Source: Odontesthes bonariensis
Lineage: Eukaryota; Chordata; Actinopteri; Atheriniformes; Atherinopsidae
NCBI RefSeq assembly: GCF_027942865.1
Contig: NC_134515.1
Span: forward strand, 6,566,839 to 6,630,838
Length of the DNA stretch: 64,000 nt
Direction of reading: 5' to 3'
Both the position numbers and the translations under genes were made by a program. The first letter of the stretch is position 1; each line of letters opens with the position of its first letter. A model generated the notes under the pieces. The model did not search any database. It saw only the letters and a list, made by a program, of their open reading frames with translations, and was not told the DNA's origin. Positions 59,972 to 64,000 of the stretch are shown in pieces.

Positions 59972-61784
59972 TCAGCTGGTGATTGATGCTACTGGCTCAT
60001 TTGTCAAAAGGACGGCTTATTGAACGACTGACTCCACAATATGTTAAATAACTGGAAGAAAATCTGGCCACTGTGCTGAAAAGAGCAATCAGATATGCTT
60101 GTGATAAAATGCACGGTGAGTAAAAAGGCAAATGTTGGCTTTGTTGTGGGTGTTGAGATCCAGAACAAAGCTGACAGATCTTCTACATGCAGTGAAAGTA
60201 CTGATGCTTCTCATTTCATGTGCTTATTTGACAGGCTTATAGTGTACATCGAAATTTTACATTTGTTATTTTTTTATGTCACCTCTATTTTTTTTTAAAG
60301 GAAATGCCTTATTATTATTGTTAAACACACAGCTTTGAGTTTCAGAGTTTTACTGAAAAGAGAAAAATTTGGCAGACGGTGGTCCAGATTTTTTTTGTGA
60401 ATTTGAGATAATCAACAAAATATGATGCCCACCAATTAGAAATAACATTGTGTAATTAAATGAAACCATCTTGTCATTAACGAGTTTCGAATCTGTTCTG
60501 TAGTGTTTTAAATGGGCACCTTTACAAGGGTTTCTTTCCAGAAGGGGGCCAACAAGAAGTGTCTGGTTACAGACATCTGGGGCATGCCTGAATGACATCA
60601 GAATAAATAATAACTTGATCCTACAAAGAAAATGTGATACAACTTATTTCTCATTGCCGCAGAGCTCCTCTGTTATCCGAATCTCCTCAGTGGGCTCAGC
60701 AGTGACCAATATGACCACCATAGGGAAATATTTTCTGTCAATATTTAAAATATTACCTGGTACATGTTAAATAGTTCTTAGGCACAAAAAGAAGCAATCA
60801 ATGGTCTCTCTGGGCCTTCTTTATTAATATGTTGTAAAAGAAAAAAAAATTAAAAAGGTCCAAACTGCGTGGCACTTTTTTTTTTATAAGAACGTAACCC
60901 TACGTAGTCTGTAATATAATGTCCGAGAGGGCGGCACACACATCCAATAATAAGTTTGGTAAATCGCAAAACCCACCGCATATACAACAGACGTCTTTTA
61001 CAAAAAAAAACAAGGTAAATTGATGTAAAAATCATTTCTGTGTGATTCATTTGCTGAAAAATCAATAAAACGTGCACTGGTGCGGGCACTGACTCCTAAG
61101 AGTTAAATATGTATGTTGACATATATGTTCAATATGTAAACTGTTTTTTGTGGACACAAGCGAATGTCAGTTAGTGTAATTAATTTCATTAGACCAGTAT
61201 GATATCAGTAAGTGAATTGGCAAGAATTTGTTGAATACATATTCTTGTCAGTTTACCTAGTGATGATGTAACTGTATAATGGTATTTTAAGGCCTTTTCA
61301 GACATCAACTCAATAACATTAATAGCCTTATCAATCTGTTGTGATGGCAATTATTCATTGAGACGCTGGTTTCTTTTCTGTTAATGTCCCTCATTCTTTA
61401 TTTAGATATACCTGTGAAAGTGACACAAAGAGCCATGGTGCATACTCAATATTGGACAGTGCATAAAATGTAATGCTGCTTCTCAGAAGAGAACCTGGAT
61501 TAGCTCACTAAAATCTTTTAAGTCCTTTTAAACGTACAGTTTTCTGGTGATTTTAATACGTTGAATGTTCAACGTGATGCACTGAGTGGCAGCAAGTTAC
61601 ATTCCCTGATAATCTATTTATTTATTAAGTTAATAATTGTTTTAATTTGATCTTTATCTCTAACATTTATCTCTTTGATCTCTAAAATTTGAGCTGAACA
61701 TCCGTAAAACACTTAAGGATGATTTGCAGTTAAAGCCTACAGTTAAAGCCAGTTCTTTTGCCAACCGATGTGGAATACACTTAT
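59972..61784 (+). other. tti1 3' UTR and downstream flank
   Basis: AT-rich sequence after the TAA stop. Candidate poly(A) signals AATAAA occur near 60602 and 61065. No further gene was seen. Confidence 0.5.
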
Positions 61785-61838
61785 TGTAAGTCGCTTTGGA
61801 TAAAAGCGTCTGCAAAATGACTGTAATGTAATGTAGTG
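61785..61838 (+). mobile_element. Teleost retroelement 3'-end fragment
   Basis: Contains GTAAGTCGCTTTGGATAAAA followed by GCGTCTGCAAAATGACTGTA and short ATGTA repeats, a very common 3' terminal segment of fish retroposons. Only the end is present. Confidence 0.65.
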
Positions 61839-62249
61839 TATGAAAATGACACAACTGGATATATAAAAGCCAGTATAAAGTTAAAAAAACAAGATCGTTG
61901 AAGAAAATTATAGAGTAATGTAATGGCTTTCATTTTGTATGTATAACCAGTATCGGTAAATAAATCAATATATAGTAAGACTTTCTCCCTAAAAAAGATT
62001 AAAGTAAAGTAATCCTTCTTGGGGAAATACACATACCCTTGAATACTTCAAAAAGTAGGTATTTCAGCTCAAAAACCATATTTAGAAAGATCTTTGCCAA
62101 TCAGTTTCTTGGCTGTAAGAGAGTAGAAATATAGTGACTACACGTTCTTATCAACTTAAAGGATGTTTACAGGAATTTGCTCATTAAATCCTTGGCGTGA
62201 ACTGGTATGGTTAAGGGACATGGTATGAAAATTACTCATTGGGTCAAAA

Positions 62250-62893
62250 CTACAGTCAGTAGGGTTACATGGCACTGAAAGGATCAGATAATTGGCTAAA
62301 TTACAAAAAGATTGAGTTATTAAGTGCATGTAGACACCTTAATCTGACAAGAAATTGGATCGGATCGGGTTACTCGCGATCGGATTAAGACCCCGAGATA
62401 ACTCGGTTGAAAGTCAAAAGAAACCTGCTTGTAGACGGTGAAGCTCGTGGTGAATTAGACTTTGCGTTCTGCGCATGCTCCAGATTTTTTTCCCGGGGTC
62501 GTGACCCGGAAGTCGGAAGAGACGATATTACTGTTGTAGTTGCGTCGGAAAGAAAAACAGCGCAATTGAGATTGCGCTGTTGTGCATCACGTTTGTGCAA
62601 TAAGCAGCTCATCACAAACGAAATATAGAGGGACGTAGTTTCATCTTGCTCTTCATTCGCCATTTTCTCGAATGCCTGAGTTTGGTGTTGAAGGGGTCAA
62701 CTGGAAGTGTCTCTATTAGCAATAGTTGAAATGGGTACAGCGCCACCTATCGTATCGGAGTTTGACACGCTTTGTGCCTCTGATCCGATTCATTCACTGC
62801 CATATATCCAAGGATAATTACCCTTTCTCAACTCATTATTGTAATTTAGCCAACTATCTGATCCTTTCAGTGCCATGTAACCCAACTGTGTTA
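62250..62893. mobile_element. Terminal-inverted-repeat element with GGGTTACATGGCAC ends
   Basis: Left 62262-62306 and right 62839-62883 are inverted copies of about 45 bp (GGGTTACATGGCACTGAAAG...), with weaker matching for some 10 bp further out. The interior (62440-62670) is GC-richer than its surroundings, contains a CCGGAAGT motif and, on the reverse strand, an ATG at 62663 opening about 90 codons. It could be the 5' part of an autonomous DNA transposon whose body was lost. The target duplication was not identified, so the superfamily is unassigned. Confidence 0.65.
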
Positions 62894-64000
62894 GAGCTAC
62901 TAAGGAAAACTGTTTAGCTTGTATGTTTGTGACCCATGTTTACAGATGTCTCCAGTAGAAACTAGCGGACCTGAGGCTGAGACACAGACAGGGTAGAGAT
63001 GGCAGAAAGTAGCAAGAGATGATCTAAGAAATGATCAGTTTTGGTCTTTTTTGGAATTTTTCCCAACTAGAGCAAATAGTGAAACTACAGCCTTGCTTAA
63101 GCCTTCTGTGGTTCATGTACAAAGAATGAATGACTCCTAGCTTATCAGAGGATGCCCCAGGGAAGAATGTTGTATAACTGCTAGCCAAATCAAATACATT
63201 GTGACAAGGAAACAGGCTAATATGTCACTGTTATCAGAGACCTGAAGAGTTCAAGACATGTAAACGAAGTAAACAGAAAATCTTGCAGGTCATTATCACA
63301 TCCCGTCACTATCGGAGAACCTGGAGCCTCCCCACCTCACCGCTCTATAATGAATGTATGAGGCTTCTGGTATGGGGAAACAAGATCCCCATGTTTTGTA
63401 TTTAGTTGGCCTGGCTTAATGCTAGCGCGCCCCGGCACAGCAACTCTTTATCTCATCCAATGCTGTTGCTATTTATCCTGCTGCCAGTGCTGACAATAGC
63501 ACCATTAGTCATCAGCAGCAGTGGGAGGGGGGGGCCTTTGGCAGCACCCATTACGCGCAGTCCGCTGCTTAACATCGTTCCTCCTTAATGCACACAGACA
63601 GACACACGCAAGGGCTGTAAAGCTAAACCACAGCTGACACTGAACTGAGAAAACAGCTGGAACAGATAGAAGTGTGGAAGGGTCGTTCTCACCTTTTTAC
63701 ATCTCTTGAATAATAAGAAGCTTACCCAGCATTTAGTCTTATTTCATATACAATTTATTTCATTTGATAAAGGCATACACTTAGTGTGGGACCAAACATT
63801 CTAGAAGAAATGTACATTTTCCCCTCTTCTCTTCAACAGTGATTTCTCCTTTTCAAAACATCCAATCAAAGTTACTGGTTGGAAAAGAAAACCCAGTCAC
63901 ACTGAACCCCGTGTTGTCCACTAAGTCAACCTTGCAGTCTCCATACAGTGACTGCCCACAGTAACAGAAGTGCTGTTGTTCCTCTGACAGATAGCACAGT
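62894..64000. other. 3' flank, nothing recognised
   Basis: No gene or repeat recognised. The stretch 63300-63600 is GC-richer and contains several AT-rich homeodomain-like words (ATTAGTCATC, TTAATGC), which is compatible with a regulatory element of a neighbouring gene but does not demonstrate one. Confidence 0.4.

Overview
This is vertebrate nuclear DNA, almost certainly from a ray-finned (teleost) fish. Genes are split by GT-AG introns, the coding exons match vertebrate proteins closely, and the non-coding DNA is full of repeat types typical of teleosts: ATGG-tailed LINE/SINE copies, tRNA-derived SINEs, Tc1-like remnants and TTAA-flanked foldback elements. Nothing prokaryotic or viral was seen.

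Three protein-coding genes can be assembled completely. (1) A neuronal nicotinic acetylcholine receptor alpha-4 subunit (chrna4) lies on the + strand, 17525-26175, in 6 coding exons encoding 636 residues. (2) zgpat, a CCCH zinc-finger and G-patch transcriptional repressor, lies on the - strand, 40306 down to 35021, in 6 coding exons encoding 535 residues. (3) tti1, the TELO2-interacting HEAT-repeat protein, lies on the + strand, 42176-59971, in 13 coding exons encoding about 1124 residues. Every exon junction was checked for GT/AG and reading phase, and all three close without a frameshift. The human orthologues of all three genes lie on chromosome 20, so the window is a piece of conserved synteny. 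The paralogue label (4a or 4b) of the receptor was not resolved.

Layout: 1-17230 is a gene-free stretch with transposon remnants; 17230-26175 is chrna4; 26176-35020 is the tail-to-tail interval between chrna4 and zgpat; 35021-40306 is zgpat; 40307-42175 is a head-to-head promoter interval shared by zgpat and tti1, with an ETS-type site on each side; 42176-59971 is tti1, with a 5.7-kb repeat-bearing intron (51165-56911); 59972-64000 is 3' flank with one more terminal-inverted-repeat element and no recognised gene.

The three genes are not one pathway: a synaptic ligand-gated channel, a nuclear repressor and a PIKK-kinase chaperone. The most unusual architecture is in the last zgpat intron. About 79% of it is two different long-armed foldback elements, each flanked by TTAA, only about 105 bp apart, which would fold into two long RNA hairpins when zgpat is transcribed. 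Other points of interest are a 93-nt tti1 intron that stays open in frame, four short upstream ORFs before chrna4, a LINE remnant and SINE copies sharing an ATGG tail and 11-12-bp target duplications, and two adjacent DNA-transposon remnants that each keep the start of a protein.
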